A stretch of 64,000 nucleotides of DNA from Klebsiella aerogenes KCTC 2190 (lineage in GTDB: Bacteria; Pseudomonadota; Gammaproteobacteria; Enterobacterales; Enterobacteriaceae), in assembly GCF_000215745.1 (NCBI RefSeq), contig NC_015663.1, positions 3,472,001-3,536,000 of the forward strand, written 5' to 3'. Of this stretch, positions 18,135-25,597 are shown piece after piece. The notes under the pieces are model-generated. The model saw only the letters and a program-made list of their open reading frames with translations. It ran no database searches and was not told the DNA's origin. The translations under genes and the position numbers were made by a program. The stretch's first letter is position 1. Each line of letters starts with the position of its first letter.

Positions 18135-18587
18135 ATGTTCGATAATTATCTTATTCGCCCGGGAAGTCTAAGAAATGAGAAGGTCAATGGTGAAGTCATT
18201 GGGTTCTCTTTAGCTGTAAGGCATGCAAACTATCGTGGCTGCTATATCTCTTTACATAATGGCTATTACTTGTCTATCGATGGCGTTGAATACCCAAACT
18301 CTGTGCAGACATTTGAAATCAATGGCAAAGGACCTCGCAGTTATGAAGAATTATCTCTCGCTGTATATGAACATTGGGATTATGGCGATGATGGTATTTT
18401 GCATGTAGCACTCCCTGGGGGATTAAAACCGGGCAAGCACACCGTTCTTTTCCAGCAATCGGTCCTTGCGGCTTATGGATATTTACCTACAGACGAAACG
18501 TGGGTTAAGACTCCACCTGTGCCAGGAAATGGGGCAGGATCTGACAAAACTCCGCATATTGTGAAGTTCGAAATGATTGTTGAATAA
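18135..18587 (+). CDS. DUF6379 protein, C-glycoside deglycosidase beta-subunit-like (CarB/DgpB/DfgB)
   Basis: Small cytoplasmic beta-rich protein of 150 aa. The pattern NYLIRPGSLRN, VNGEVIGFSLAVRHANYRG, YYLSIDGVEYP, RSYEEL and PGGLKPGKHTV matches my knowledge of the DUF6379 / C-glycoside deglycosidase beta family, where this small subunit packs against a TIM-barrel alpha subunit and completes the active site. The alpha-like gene follows after 10 bases, as in known car, dgp and dfg clusters. GGAGG precedes the ATG at good spacing. Together the two are predicted to cleave the bond between the anomeric carbon of a 3-keto sugar and an aglycone. Confidence is high on family, moderate on substrate. 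Confidence 0.82.
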   Translation: MFDNYLIRPGSLRNEKVNGEVIGFSLAVRHANYRGCYISLHNGYYLSIDGVEYPNSVQTFEINGKGPRSYEELSLAVYEHWDYGDDGILHVALPGGLKPGKHTVLFQQSVLAAYGYLPTDETWVKTPPVPGNGAGSDKTPHIVKFEMIVE

Positions 18588-18597
18588 GGTGAATAAA

Positions 18598-19707
18598 ATG
18601 AAACGTGGTGTATCCCTATATAGTTACCAGCAGTCTCAATTCTTTAAGGAGTCAAACCTTGAGTCGCAGCTCAATGAAGTTGCGAATAATTTGTATGGTG
18701 CTGATGGTATTGAACTCATCGATGAAATGTCGATCAAATATCCTGTACCTGATAAGGCATTCATGCAGCGCTGGTATCGCCTGATTGACATTCATGGCCT
18801 TAAGCCTGTTGCTATGGATGTTAGTATGGACGTGTTGCAGTTTCGCACACACGTTATGAACCATGATGAATGTGCTGAGCGTCTTAGAAGTGATATCAAA
18901 CTTGCTAAAATGCTGGGCTTCAGCATTGTTCGCGTATTGTCGATTGTTCCTTTGGATGTAATGGTTAAAGCACTGCCACTGGCTGAAGCACTTGATATTC
19001 GTATCGGTAAAGAGATACATCAGCCTATGTCGTTAGAAGGCCGTCAGGTTAGTGAAATCATTGAATTTAGTGAGAAAAATCATACTCGCCATTTAGGTAT
19101 TGTTCCTGATTTTGGTATCTTCGGTACACGTCCTTCAGAAGCACAGTTAGGATGGTTTGAGCGTCGGGGGGCTAACCCTGAAGCCTCAAATGCGGCAGTT
19201 AAACTTGCAGGGTTGGTAAAGACCGATCCCCAAACGTTCAATGTGGCGAACCAAACTGCCGGGAATGTCCGCGCTGCCTTTGGCCGCTTTATTGCGACCG
19301 GCGAATGTGAGGACGAAATGAAAGTTTGTTTCAAGGCGGTGAAAACTCTTGCAGAAGAGTTTATTAAACAACCTAAACCTCTGGATTATACGGTGGTTGG
19401 GGAAGGATTGACATTGTCGAACACTTCAGTCGAGACGTTGCGCGAAATCTGTCCTCATATCACGCATGTTCATGCCAAGTTCAACAACATGTCCGAAATA
19501 CCAGATAAGCCGGGCCAGTATCAGGATATTGCGATTGACTACGTATCTGCAATCGACGCTCTGCGTCGTGGTGGTTACGAGGGATATCTCAACTCGGAAT
19601 ATGAAGGTCAACGTTATTTCCAGGATCGCGGTCGAGAATTCATGATGGATGAATTTGAGCAGGTCCGTCGACACCAAGAAATGCTTCGCCGTCTAATCAC
19701 GGCTTGA
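18598..19707 (+). CDS. TIM-barrel protein, C-glycoside deglycosidase alpha-subunit-like (CarC/DgpC/DfgA)
   Basis: Cytoplasmic sugar phosphate isomerase/epimerase-type barrel of 369 aa, start 18598 (MKRGVSLYSYQQ) with AGGTGA upstream. Candidate metal ligands: Glu139 and His141 (GKEIHQP), Asp171 (VPDFGIF), His290/His292 (THVHAKF) and Glu334 (NSEYEG). The length and the MKRGVSLYSY opening fit the alpha subunits of the Mn-dependent C-deglycosylating enzymes DgpC, CarC and DfgA, which convert 3-keto C-glycosides to aglycone plus a 3-keto-glucal. Coupled to the DUF6379 gene by a 10-base gap, suggesting stoichiometric expression of an alpha/beta complex. An O-glycoside lyase activity on 3-keto glucosides is the main alternative. 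Confidence 0.85.
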   Translation: MKRGVSLYSYQQSQFFKESNLESQLNEVANNLYGADGIELIDEMSIKYPVPDKAFMQRWYRLIDIHGLKPVAMDVSMDVLQFRTHVMNHDECAERLRSDIKLAKMLGFSIVRVLSIVPLDVMVKALPLAEALDIRIGKEIHQPMSLEGRQVSEIIEFSEKNHTRHLGIVPDFGIFGTRPSEAQLGWFERRGANPEASNAAVKLAGLVKTDPQTFNVANQTAGNVRAAFGRFIATGECEDEMKVCFKAVKTLAEEFIKQPKPLDYTVVGEGLTLSNTSVETLREICPHITHVHAKFNNMSEIPDKPGQYQDIAIDYVSAIDALRRGGYEGYLNSEYEGQRYFQDRGREFMMDEFEQVRRHQEMLRRLITA

Positions 19708-19715
19708 TTACCACG

Positions 19716-19739
19716 ACCTGTCACCCCACGGTGGCAGGT
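19716..19739 (+). other. Intercistronic hairpin before the lactonase gene
   Basis: Stem ACCTGTCACC / GGTGGCAGGT (10 bp, one G-U) with a 4-base loop, no T-run; 8 bases after the alpha-subunit-like stop codon. Confidence 0.55.
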
Positions 19740-19765
19740 TCAATCTGACCTTAAAGGGATTTATA

Positions 19766-21094
19766 ATGAGTTATGTACAGAATTCATTAGTGACTAATGC
19801 ATTATTATTGCTGTGCAGTGTTGCTAGCGGAAATTCTGCGCTGGCTGAGACTCTGAAATCAAGTGCGCAACAGGTTGATAAGACGATGAATACGACTTCT
19901 GCTAAAGATAAAATCATTTCTGACAATGCGTCAAACATTGTGTTTGTCGGAACATATGGAGATGAACATCAACCCGGTGGAATATATTCTCTACGGATTA
20001 GTGAGACAGGGAAACAAATTGAACAACTGGGGCATTTGGCAAATCCTAAGTTATCCGGATATTTGATCTATGATGCCAAAACGACAACATTGTATTCCGT
20101 TGACGAACGCAAGAATGACGGTCGAGGCCCGGTAGAGCCAGCCGCGAGTGTGATGGCCTTTTCAGTGAATCTGGAAAATGGTCACTTGAAACAACTGAAT
20201 GAGCAGCGTGCTCCAGGCCCACGGCCGACCTATCTAAGCCTTGATAGCCAGAATCGAAGATTGTTTACTGCCAACCATGGTGATTTTGAACATGTGGAGA
20301 AGGTGGTATTCAAAGACGAGAAATGGACGTCAGAGTATGTCTATGATGATTCTACCGTCATTATGTATGGCTTAAATAAAGATGGTTCTATTGCAGGGAT
20401 TAATGACCTTGTTGTTCTACAGGGACATGGGAAAGATCCGAACCGTTCAAAACAGGCTGGGGGACACGCACAAGCAAGCCCGCATGCGCACAGTGCAGTT
20501 ATTTCTCCTGATGGTAATCATCTGTTAGTTTGCGATAAAGGGACAGATCAGGTTCTGGTTTATTCTGTTGGTGATAAATTGACACTAGTTAACAGTTATC
20601 AGTTTCCGGAAGAATCTGCACCTCGTCATTTGGTGTTTGCAGACAATCAGCGGCTATATCTCGATCTTGAAATATCCTCTGAACTGGCATCTATGGAGTT
20701 CAATCCACAAACTGGCAGTTTGAAACTACTCGATAAAATTTCAACATTGGATTCTGGTTTCCACGGCCTTAACGAACCTGCTGAAATAAGACTTCATCCT
20801 AACCATCGATTTGTATATGTAAATAATCGTGGTGAGGATACGATCGCGTGGTACAGCATTGGTGGCAAAGGGAAACTAATGCGTCTTGGGTCAGTGAAAC
20901 TCGCAAAATCGATTCACCCGGGGCTCGCATCACGTAGTTTTGCTTTTGAACCTAATGGCCGTTATATGATTTCAGCAGATCGTCCAGATAATAAAATTAA
21001 AGTTTATAGTGTTAATAGTGACAATGGGGCATTAACCTTTATTTCAGAATTTACCGTTCCGCAACCTGCATTTTTGACATTCGCAACTAAATAA
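19766..21094 (+). CDS. Secreted lactonase-family beta-propeller (6-phosphogluconolactonase-like)
   Basis: 442 aa with a signal peptide (hydrophobic NALLLLCSVASG, cleavage after ALA near residue 27), hence periplasmic, followed by a seven-bladed propeller of the lactonase (YbhE-type Pgl) family: blade motifs FVGTYGDEHQPGGIYSLRI, RPTYLSLDSQNRRLFTANHG, HAHSAVISPDGNHLLVCDKG and EIRLHPNHRFVYVNNRGEDTIAWY are clear. Cytosolic relatives hydrolyse 6-phosphogluconolactone; a periplasmic form must act on an unphosphorylated lactone or glycoside, or may bind sugar. Its partner genes suggest a step before import. AAGGG lies before the ATG. Family certain, substrate unknown. Confidence 0.87.
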   Translation: MSYVQNSLVTNALLLLCSVASGNSALAETLKSSAQQVDKTMNTTSAKDKIISDNASNIVFVGTYGDEHQPGGIYSLRISETGKQIEQLGHLANPKLSGYLIYDAKTTTLYSVDERKNDGRGPVEPAASVMAFSVNLENGHLKQLNEQRAPGPRPTYLSLDSQNRRLFTANHGDFEHVEKVVFKDEKWTSEYVYDDSTVIMYGLNKDGSIAGINDLVVLQGHGKDPNRSKQAGGHAQASPHAHSAVISPDGNHLLVCDKGTDQVLVYSVGDKLTLVNSYQFPEESAPRHLVFADNQRLYLDLEISSELASMEFNPQTGSLKLLDKISTLDSGFHGLNEPAEIRLHPNHRFVYVNNRGEDTIAWYSIGGKGKLMRLGSVKLAKSIHPGLASRSFAFEPNGRYMISADRPDNKIKVYSVNSDNGALTFISEFTVPQPAFLTFATK

Positions 21095-21096
21095 AA

Positions 21097-21127
21097 ATAA
21101 GCTAATGGCAATCTGTCATTAGCTTAT
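21097..21127 (+). other. Intercistronic hairpin before the OprB-type porin gene
   Basis: Perfect 11-bp stem ATAAGCTAATG / CATTAGCTTAT with a 9-base loop, followed by GAAAAACTTTT. Could be a weak terminator or a stabilising stem between the lactonase and porin genes. Confidence 0.55.
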
Positions 21128-21268
21128 GAAAAACTTTTAATTTAACCCTCTTATGAGGTGACTTAACTACTTTTTTACTTTTATATAAATTATTCCGATT
21201 TTAAGGGGTAGCTATTCCCTTATACCACTGTGATAGAAGAACTTACCTTTATAACGAGAGTAATAATA

Positions 21269-22615
21269 ATGACTGATACCTTTCAATTTAAATCTGGTTT
21301 AGTGATGGCGTCCCCTTTTCTTATTGCATTTGGATGTAACGCTACAGCGGAAACGACGGCTTGGAGTCCGACTGTGCTAGGTTATGAACCCCCCACACCG
21401 GGTTTATTTGGCGATTGGGGTGGGATGCGAACAACGCTGGCCGATAATGGGTTTAATTATGCCTTAATTTATTCTACCGAAAGTGCTTATAATGCTGACG
21501 GTGGCTTTAATTCTGATAAACATTTTGCTTTCACCGATCAAACTGCATTGCTTTTTAATCAAGATCTTGAACAATTAACCGGTATTAGCGATGCAAAAAT
21601 TGAAGGCCTGATTACTAACCGCAACCATGATGACAATTTAACGACAGAGAGAGTTCAGGACCCTCGGGCACGCTTCAATGATTTAACCCAAGAAGTATGG
21701 GGAGGAGGGTCGATAACCCGATTGGGTTACCTTACCTTCAGCCGCACCTTCGATGATCGAAAATTGAAATGGCGCATTGGTCAGATGAACTACCAACAGA
21801 CCTTTGATCAGAGTATTCCATGTGATTTTCAGGTCCTTTCGTTATGTGGTGGCAAGTCCGCATATGCGCAGACCTGGAGTACATGGAACATCCATTCATG
21901 GGGAACAACGTTTGCCTATGCTCTGACACCTGAACTCACGATTAAGACTGGCGTGCTCGAACAAAACCCCAGCGCGTCTGATAGATCTCGGGCATGGTCA
22001 TTTAATGCGAACGGCAGCAAAGGCGTTTTATTGCCTCTTGAAGCAGAATATAAAACAATTGTGAATGGACTGTCTGGGGTGTATAACGCAGGTGTCTTAT
22101 ATACAAATTCTCCACAGTACGACCTTTATACACCAGTAGGTAAGACAACTAAGGTTTACGATAATACATGGTTTTTCTGGGGAGGATTCAACCAACAAAT
22201 AACGCAGAAGCCAGGCGATCGGGAACAGGGGATGAGTATATCGGCCAGCATGAGTCTCGCGGACCAACGTACAAATCCTTACCACATAGTTGCCTCAGCA
22301 GAAATGCGTTATCGCGGTCTTTTTGATGCTCGCCCACAGGATTATCTTGGATTAGGTGTTAGTTGGTTTGATATGAGTAATCATCTCGCACACAGTGCAC
22401 GTGAATCGAATAACATAAATAACATCACGGATTATTATAATCCACTTTATCAACCTGTAGCTGGTAAAGCCGTCAATTTTGATCTTTATTATCGCTTGAG
22501 ACCAGTCTCATGGCTGGATATTCAACCAGATATACAGTATTGGATTAATCCAGGTGGGATTAAAGAAACCAAAAATGCTCTCGTGATTGGACTTAAAACA
22601 GCAGTAAGATTCTAA
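21269..22615 (+). CDS. OprB-family carbohydrate-selective porin
   Basis: Outer-membrane protein of 448 aa from ATG 21269 (MTDTFQFKSG), with GAGAG upstream; the frame also has a GTG at 21230 that lacks a ribosome site. Signal peptide ends near TAE (residue 28 or so). The LFGDWGGMRTTLADNG block is the typical opening of OprB/carbohydrate porins, and the chain ends in a beta-strand with terminal phenylalanine (KTAVRF). OprB relatives allow uptake of glucose and other sugars across the outer membrane. Last gene of the plus-strand operon, after a 174-base gap containing a hairpin. Probably admits the glycoside substrate. Confidence 0.88.
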   Translation: MTDTFQFKSGLVMASPFLIAFGCNATAETTAWSPTVLGYEPPTPGLFGDWGGMRTTLADNGFNYALIYSTESAYNADGGFNSDKHFAFTDQTALLFNQDLEQLTGISDAKIEGLITNRNHDDNLTTERVQDPRARFNDLTQEVWGGGSITRLGYLTFSRTFDDRKLKWRIGQMNYQQTFDQSIPCDFQVLSLCGGKSAYAQTWSTWNIHSWGTTFAYALTPELTIKTGVLEQNPSASDRSRAWSFNANGSKGVLLPLEAEYKTIVNGLSGVYNAGVLYTNSPQYDLYTPVGKTTKVYDNTWFFWGGFNQQITQKPGDREQGMSISASMSLADQRTNPYHIVASAEMRYRGLFDARPQDYLGLGVSWFDMSNHLAHSARESNNINNITDYYNPLYQPVAGKAVNFDLYYRLRPVSWLDIQPDIQYWINPGGIKETKNALVIGLKTAVRF

Positions 22616-22681
22616 ATATTAGCTTGAAAGTGGAGGTTATCACAATGATAACCTCCCTATTGATTCTGTAAGCACAGCTAT

Positions 22682-23026
22682 TATTATGGTTTTCCTGTTT
22701 ACTGGTTCGGAATGCCTGTCTTAATGAAAGACTATATTGACCGCGTGTGGGATCATGGTATCGCATATGTAAAAGGCAGGCGCTTACCAGTAAAATAGGT
22801 ACGCTGGATTGGCCTTGCTGGTTACGATGAAGAAGGATTCCATAAACAAGGTATAGGGGAGAGCCTGAGTCACTGTATGAATGCCGGTCTCTCGGGTATT
22901 TGTTGTATTGAAGATCGTGAAACTGAATATTTCTTTGATACATAAGGCTCTATCCGAAAAGATTTAGGGGATCTCCATAATGAACTTGTGGAACAGGCGT
23001 ACATCATGGCAAGAAAATTCGTTTAG
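22682..23026 (+). pseudogene. Remnant of a flavodoxin-fold NAD(P)H:quinone oxidoreductase
   Basis: Conceptual translation YYGFPVYWFGMPVLMKDY, DRVWDHGIAY, VRWIGLAGYDEEGF continues to ELVEQAYIMARKFV and matches the C-terminal two thirds of the MdaB/KefF-type NAD(P)H dehydrogenase family (FMN-binding YWF-MP-LK--IDRVW). The N-terminus is gone and two in-frame stops (22796-22798 TAG, 22943-22945 TAA) interrupt it, so it cannot make a full product. It lies just after the last gene of the glycoside operon and marks the decayed right end of the island. Confidence 0.8.
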
Positions 23027-23328
23027 CATGTTAAAGAAAACCTGTTAGTAGAAAAAATATTACAAAGTTAGTAATTTCTTAATACCGGAAGATGTCAATA
23101 TCGCCGGTTTTCGAAAAGGAATGAATTCTTTAGTTATATAATCCCTGCTATTTGTGCTGAATGGCGCAACGCTTAGCAGGTGATTTTAAAAAGTTAAGTC
23201 GAGAAAAACACCGAAAAATCGCGGAATTTAGATGCAATAAAAGCCCGTTTACACGAGCGTCTTTATGTAGCATTTTATGCAGGACAAAACCAATTTTACG
23301 TTGTAAGTGATTGATTTTGTATTAAATA
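23027..23328. other. Decayed DNA at the island border
   Basis: No intact gene. A short stretch at 23082-23138 can be read as IPEDVNIAGF, which recalls LacI-family regulators, and a 49-codon frame begins at 23161, but neither is convincing. Likely remnants of earlier inserts next to the tRNA gene. Confidence 0.4.
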
Positions 23329-23690
23329 TGACGGTGAGGGGGGCTCGCTTCGCTCGCCCCTGCGGGGCAGCCCGCTTACTGCGTTCGCGGTCTGTCCAAC
23401 TGGCAGCGCCATTTGTCGAACCCCGGTCGGGGGTTCTCATCCCCGCCAACGGAGAATATAAAAGAAAAAAGCCCGTACTTTCGTACGAGCTCTCATCTCG
23501 AATATGGCGGTGAGGGGGGGATTGACTCGCTTCGCTCGCCCCTGCGGGGCAGCCCGCTTACTGCGTTCGCGGTCTGTCCAACTGGCTGCGCCAGTTGTCG
23601 AACCCCGGTCGGGGGTTCTCATCCCCCCCCCCCAACGGAGAATATAAAAGAAAAAAGCCCGTACTTTCGTACGAGCTCTCATCTCGAATA
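23329..23690 (-). repeat. Tandem tRNA-Ser-derived repeats, locus 1
   Basis: Two units (23329-23504, 176 bases; 23505-23690, 186 bases) lie directly downstream of the tRNA gene on the minus strand. Each contains the last part of the tRNA (CCCCTCACCGCCA or a variant), the stretch up to the AAAGTACGGGCTTTTTT terminator stem, and a GC-rich block including GGTTCTCATCCCC that mimics a T-arm. Unit 2 contains an 11-C run at 23623-23633. Organisation is like the rtT repeats behind E. coli tyrT. Confidence 0.85.
23651..23676 (-). terminator. tRNA-Ser terminator (copy 1)
   Basis: On the minus strand GCTCGTAC-GAAA-GTACGGGC followed by six T, 15 bases after the tRNA CCA end. The same stem recurs in each repeat unit. 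Confidence 0.8.
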
Positions 23691-23778
23691 TGGCGGTGAG
23701 GGGGGGATTCGAACCCCCGATACGTTGCCGTATACACACTTTCCAGGCGTGCTCCTTCAGCCACTCGGACACCTCACC
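23691..23778 (-). tRNA. serX: tRNA-Ser (anticodon GGA), copy 1
   Basis: 88 bases, encoded CCA end, long class II variable arm (TGTGTATACGGCAACGTATC region), anticodon loop CTGGAAA giving GGA, T-arm GGGGGTTCGAATCCCCC. Sequence identical to the second copy at 26923-27010 and, as far as I recall, to enterobacterial serX/serW. Has its own strong promoter. Confidence 0.97.
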
Positions 23779-23819
23779 ATATTGTCTTGCTGCTCACCTT
23801 GGGTGGGCAACGGGGCGCT

Positions 23820-23848
23820 ACTATAGGGAGTTGCGCTAAAACGGTCAA
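23820..23848 (-). promoter_or_regulatory. Promoter of tRNA-Ser copy 1
   Basis: On the minus strand TTGACC, 17-base spacer, TATAGT, followed by a GC-rich discriminator (GCGCCCC), the pattern of stringently controlled stable RNA promoters. Confidence 0.8.
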
Positions 23849-23924
23849 GCATATTTTTTTCTTTCTTTACCGTTCGGTTAAGCAATGAACACTGCCCCGT
23901 CGATTCATCGACGGGGCAGCTATT

Positions 23925-24602
23925 TTAACGCTGGGAATCCAGCTTTTCGTTGTTCTTCACGACGTCCTGCGCCTTGCTGTAGCTTTCAATCAGCAACTGA
24001 TACGCCGGGAAGACTTTGGTGTACACCTCAGCCCACTCGGCGGCATCCGGACGGTTCCAGGTGCGCTGCAGTTCAGAGGCTACCGCGGCGGTATCCATTG
24101 GTACTACGCCGGCCTGGACTACGCGGGCCAGGGTGATCTCCTGCGCCATTTTGCTGTAGGTACCGGAGGCATCGATAACGGCAAACACTTTATAACCGTC
24201 GGCGACGGCGGCAATTGCCGGGAAAGCCATGCACACGCTGGTAATGGTACCGGCGATGATTAAGGTTTTACGTCCGGTCGCTTTCACCGCTGCGACAAAC
24301 TCCGGGTTGTCCCAGGCGTTGATCTCGCCTTTACGCGCAATATACTTCGCATGCGGCGCATTCTCATGAATTTCCGGAATCAACGGGCCGTTCGGGCCCT
24401 GCGGCACGGAAGCGGTGGTGATCACCGGGATCCCGGCAAGTGATGCCATTTTCGCCAGCGCGGCGGCGCGAGCGCGCAGTTCCGGCATCGGCATATCGCC
24501 AACGGTCTGGAACAGGCCGCTTTGGTGGTCAATCAACAGCATCGCGGTATCGTTAACATCAATCACCGGACGAGAACCGTTAAAGTTAGCTGGAGTAGAC
24601 AT
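23925..24602 (-). CDS. Isochorismatase-family cysteine hydrolase (YcaC-like)
   Basis: Cytoplasmic hydrolase of 225 aa from ATG 24602 (MSTPANFNG), with GAGGTGAAG upstream. Catalytic triad of the family is visible: Asp in MLLIDHQSG, Lys in ARKGEINAW and Cys in [10 protein letters not shown], with the cis-peptide segment before the Cys. The YcaC-like subgroup has no assigned substrate; nicotinamidases and isochorismatases are relatives. Located 19 bases after the pirin gene, so the two are co-transcribed. Flanked by duplicated tRNA-Ser loci, hence probably acquired as a small cargo. Confidence 0.87.
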   Translation of the reverse strand: MSTPANFNGSRPVIDVNDTAMLLIDHQSGLFQTVGDMPMPELRARAAALAKMASLAGIPVITTASVPQGPNGPLIPEIHENAPHAKYIARKGEINAWDNPEFVAAVKATGRKTLIIAGTITSVCMAFPAIAAVADGYKVFAVIDASGTYSKMAQEITLARVVQAGVVPMDTAAVASELQRTWNRPDAAEWAEVYTKVFPAYQLLIESYSKAQDVVKNNEKLDSQR

Positions 24603-24621
24603 ATTCTTCACCTCAATTTCG

Positions 24622-25482
24622 TTAGATTTGGCCAAAACGGCCGCTGTTAAAATCGCGAATTGCTTCGGCAATTTGCGTTTTGGTATTCATCACAAACGGG
24701 CCGTAGCCCACGATCGGCTCCTGTAGCGGTTCGCCGGCCATCAGCAGAACCTTCGCGTTGGAGCTCGCTTCCAGATGGAAGGCTTCACCTTTTTGGCTCA
24801 GCACTACCAGCTGTCCTTCCCGTGCGTTTTCCGTACCGTTGACGATGACTTCGCCTTCGAGCACGACCAACGCGGTGCTCCAGCCTTCCGGCTGACGCAA
24901 TGTCACATCGTGACTTTGTTTGAGCTGCATATCCCACACGTTTAACGGTGAGAATGTGTGCGCTGGGCCGGCGACATCGCCGTAACGCCCGGCAATCACT
25001 CTGACGGTCCCGGCGTCGTCTTCCAGCGTTGCTTGCGGAATGACGTCTGCGGTAATGCTCTGATAGCCCGGGGTCGTCATTTTGTCTTTCGCCGGCAGGT
25101 TGACCCACAGCTGCATCATTTTCAGTTCACCGCCGGAGCGGGTGAACGCTTCGGAGTGGAACTCTTCATGCAGAATCCCGGCGCCAGCCGTCATCCACTG
25201 CACGTCGCCAGGGCCGATAACGCCGCCTCTACCGGTTGAGTCGCGATGCTCGACTTCACCGGAGTAGACAATGGTGACGGTTTCGAATCCGCGATGCGGA
25301 TGCTCGCCGACGCCGCGTTTACCGCTTCCCGCCGGAAACGTGTGCGGGCCGGCGTAGTCAAGCAGTAAGAACGGGCTCAATTGTTCGCCGTGGGTCTGGT
25401 AAGAAAACATTGAGCGAACCGGGAAACCGTCGCCCACCCAGTGCTGCGAAGGGGCGGTGTAAACGCCAGTAATCTGTTTCAT
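24622..25482 (-). CDS. Pirin family protein
   Basis: Cytoplasmic bicupin of 286 aa from ATG 25482, preceded by AGGAG. Metal-binding His residues of the N-terminal cupin are present in [14 protein letters not shown] and [13 protein letters not shown]. coli pirins YhhW and YhaK relate; YhhW has quercetinase (flavonol 2,3-dioxygenase) activity in vitro, and others act as redox sensors or regulators. Divergent from a LysR gene with a 115-base shared control region, upstream of the isochorismatase-like gene. A quercetinase role would fit flavonoid metabolism next door, but this is speculative. Confidence 0.9.
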   Translation of the reverse strand: MKQITGVYTAPSQHWVGDGFPVRSMFSYQTHGEQLSPFLLLDYAGPHTFPAGSGKRGVGEHPHRGFETVTIVYSGEVEHRDSTGRGGVIGPGDVQWMTAGAGILHEEFHSEAFTRSGGELKMMQLWVNLPAKDKMTTPGYQSITADVIPQATLEDDAGTVRVIAGRYGDVAGPAHTFSPLNVWDMQLKQSHDVTLRQPEGWSTALVVLEGEVIVNGTENAREGQLVVLSQKGEAFHLEASSNAKVLLMAGEPLQEPIVGYGPFVMNTKTQIAEAIRDFNSGRFGQI

Positions 25483-25597
25483 GGTTATCTCCTGCGTGTC
25501 TGTATCTGATGTGAATAAGCTTATATCTGGGGCTAATATTCCGGTAAATAGCGAAAATGACCTATACTGTTCTAAAAATGGAACGATGGAGAAAAGG

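Noticed and set aside
23082..23138. Peptide IPEDVNIAGF resembling LacI-family regulators
   Set aside because: Only about ten residues match and neighbouring codons do not continue the family, so it is noted only as possible debris.
1213..23328. Search for an integrase, toxin-antitoxin pair or phage genes to explain island mobility
   Set aside because: None was recognised on either strand; only IS630 debris and tRNA-linked repeats are visible.
23249..23826. Several overlapping reading frames on both strands over the tRNA repeats, repeated at 26383-27079
   Set aside because: They run through tRNA genes, terminators and repeat units; the apparent peptide similarity between loci is due to the DNA repeat.
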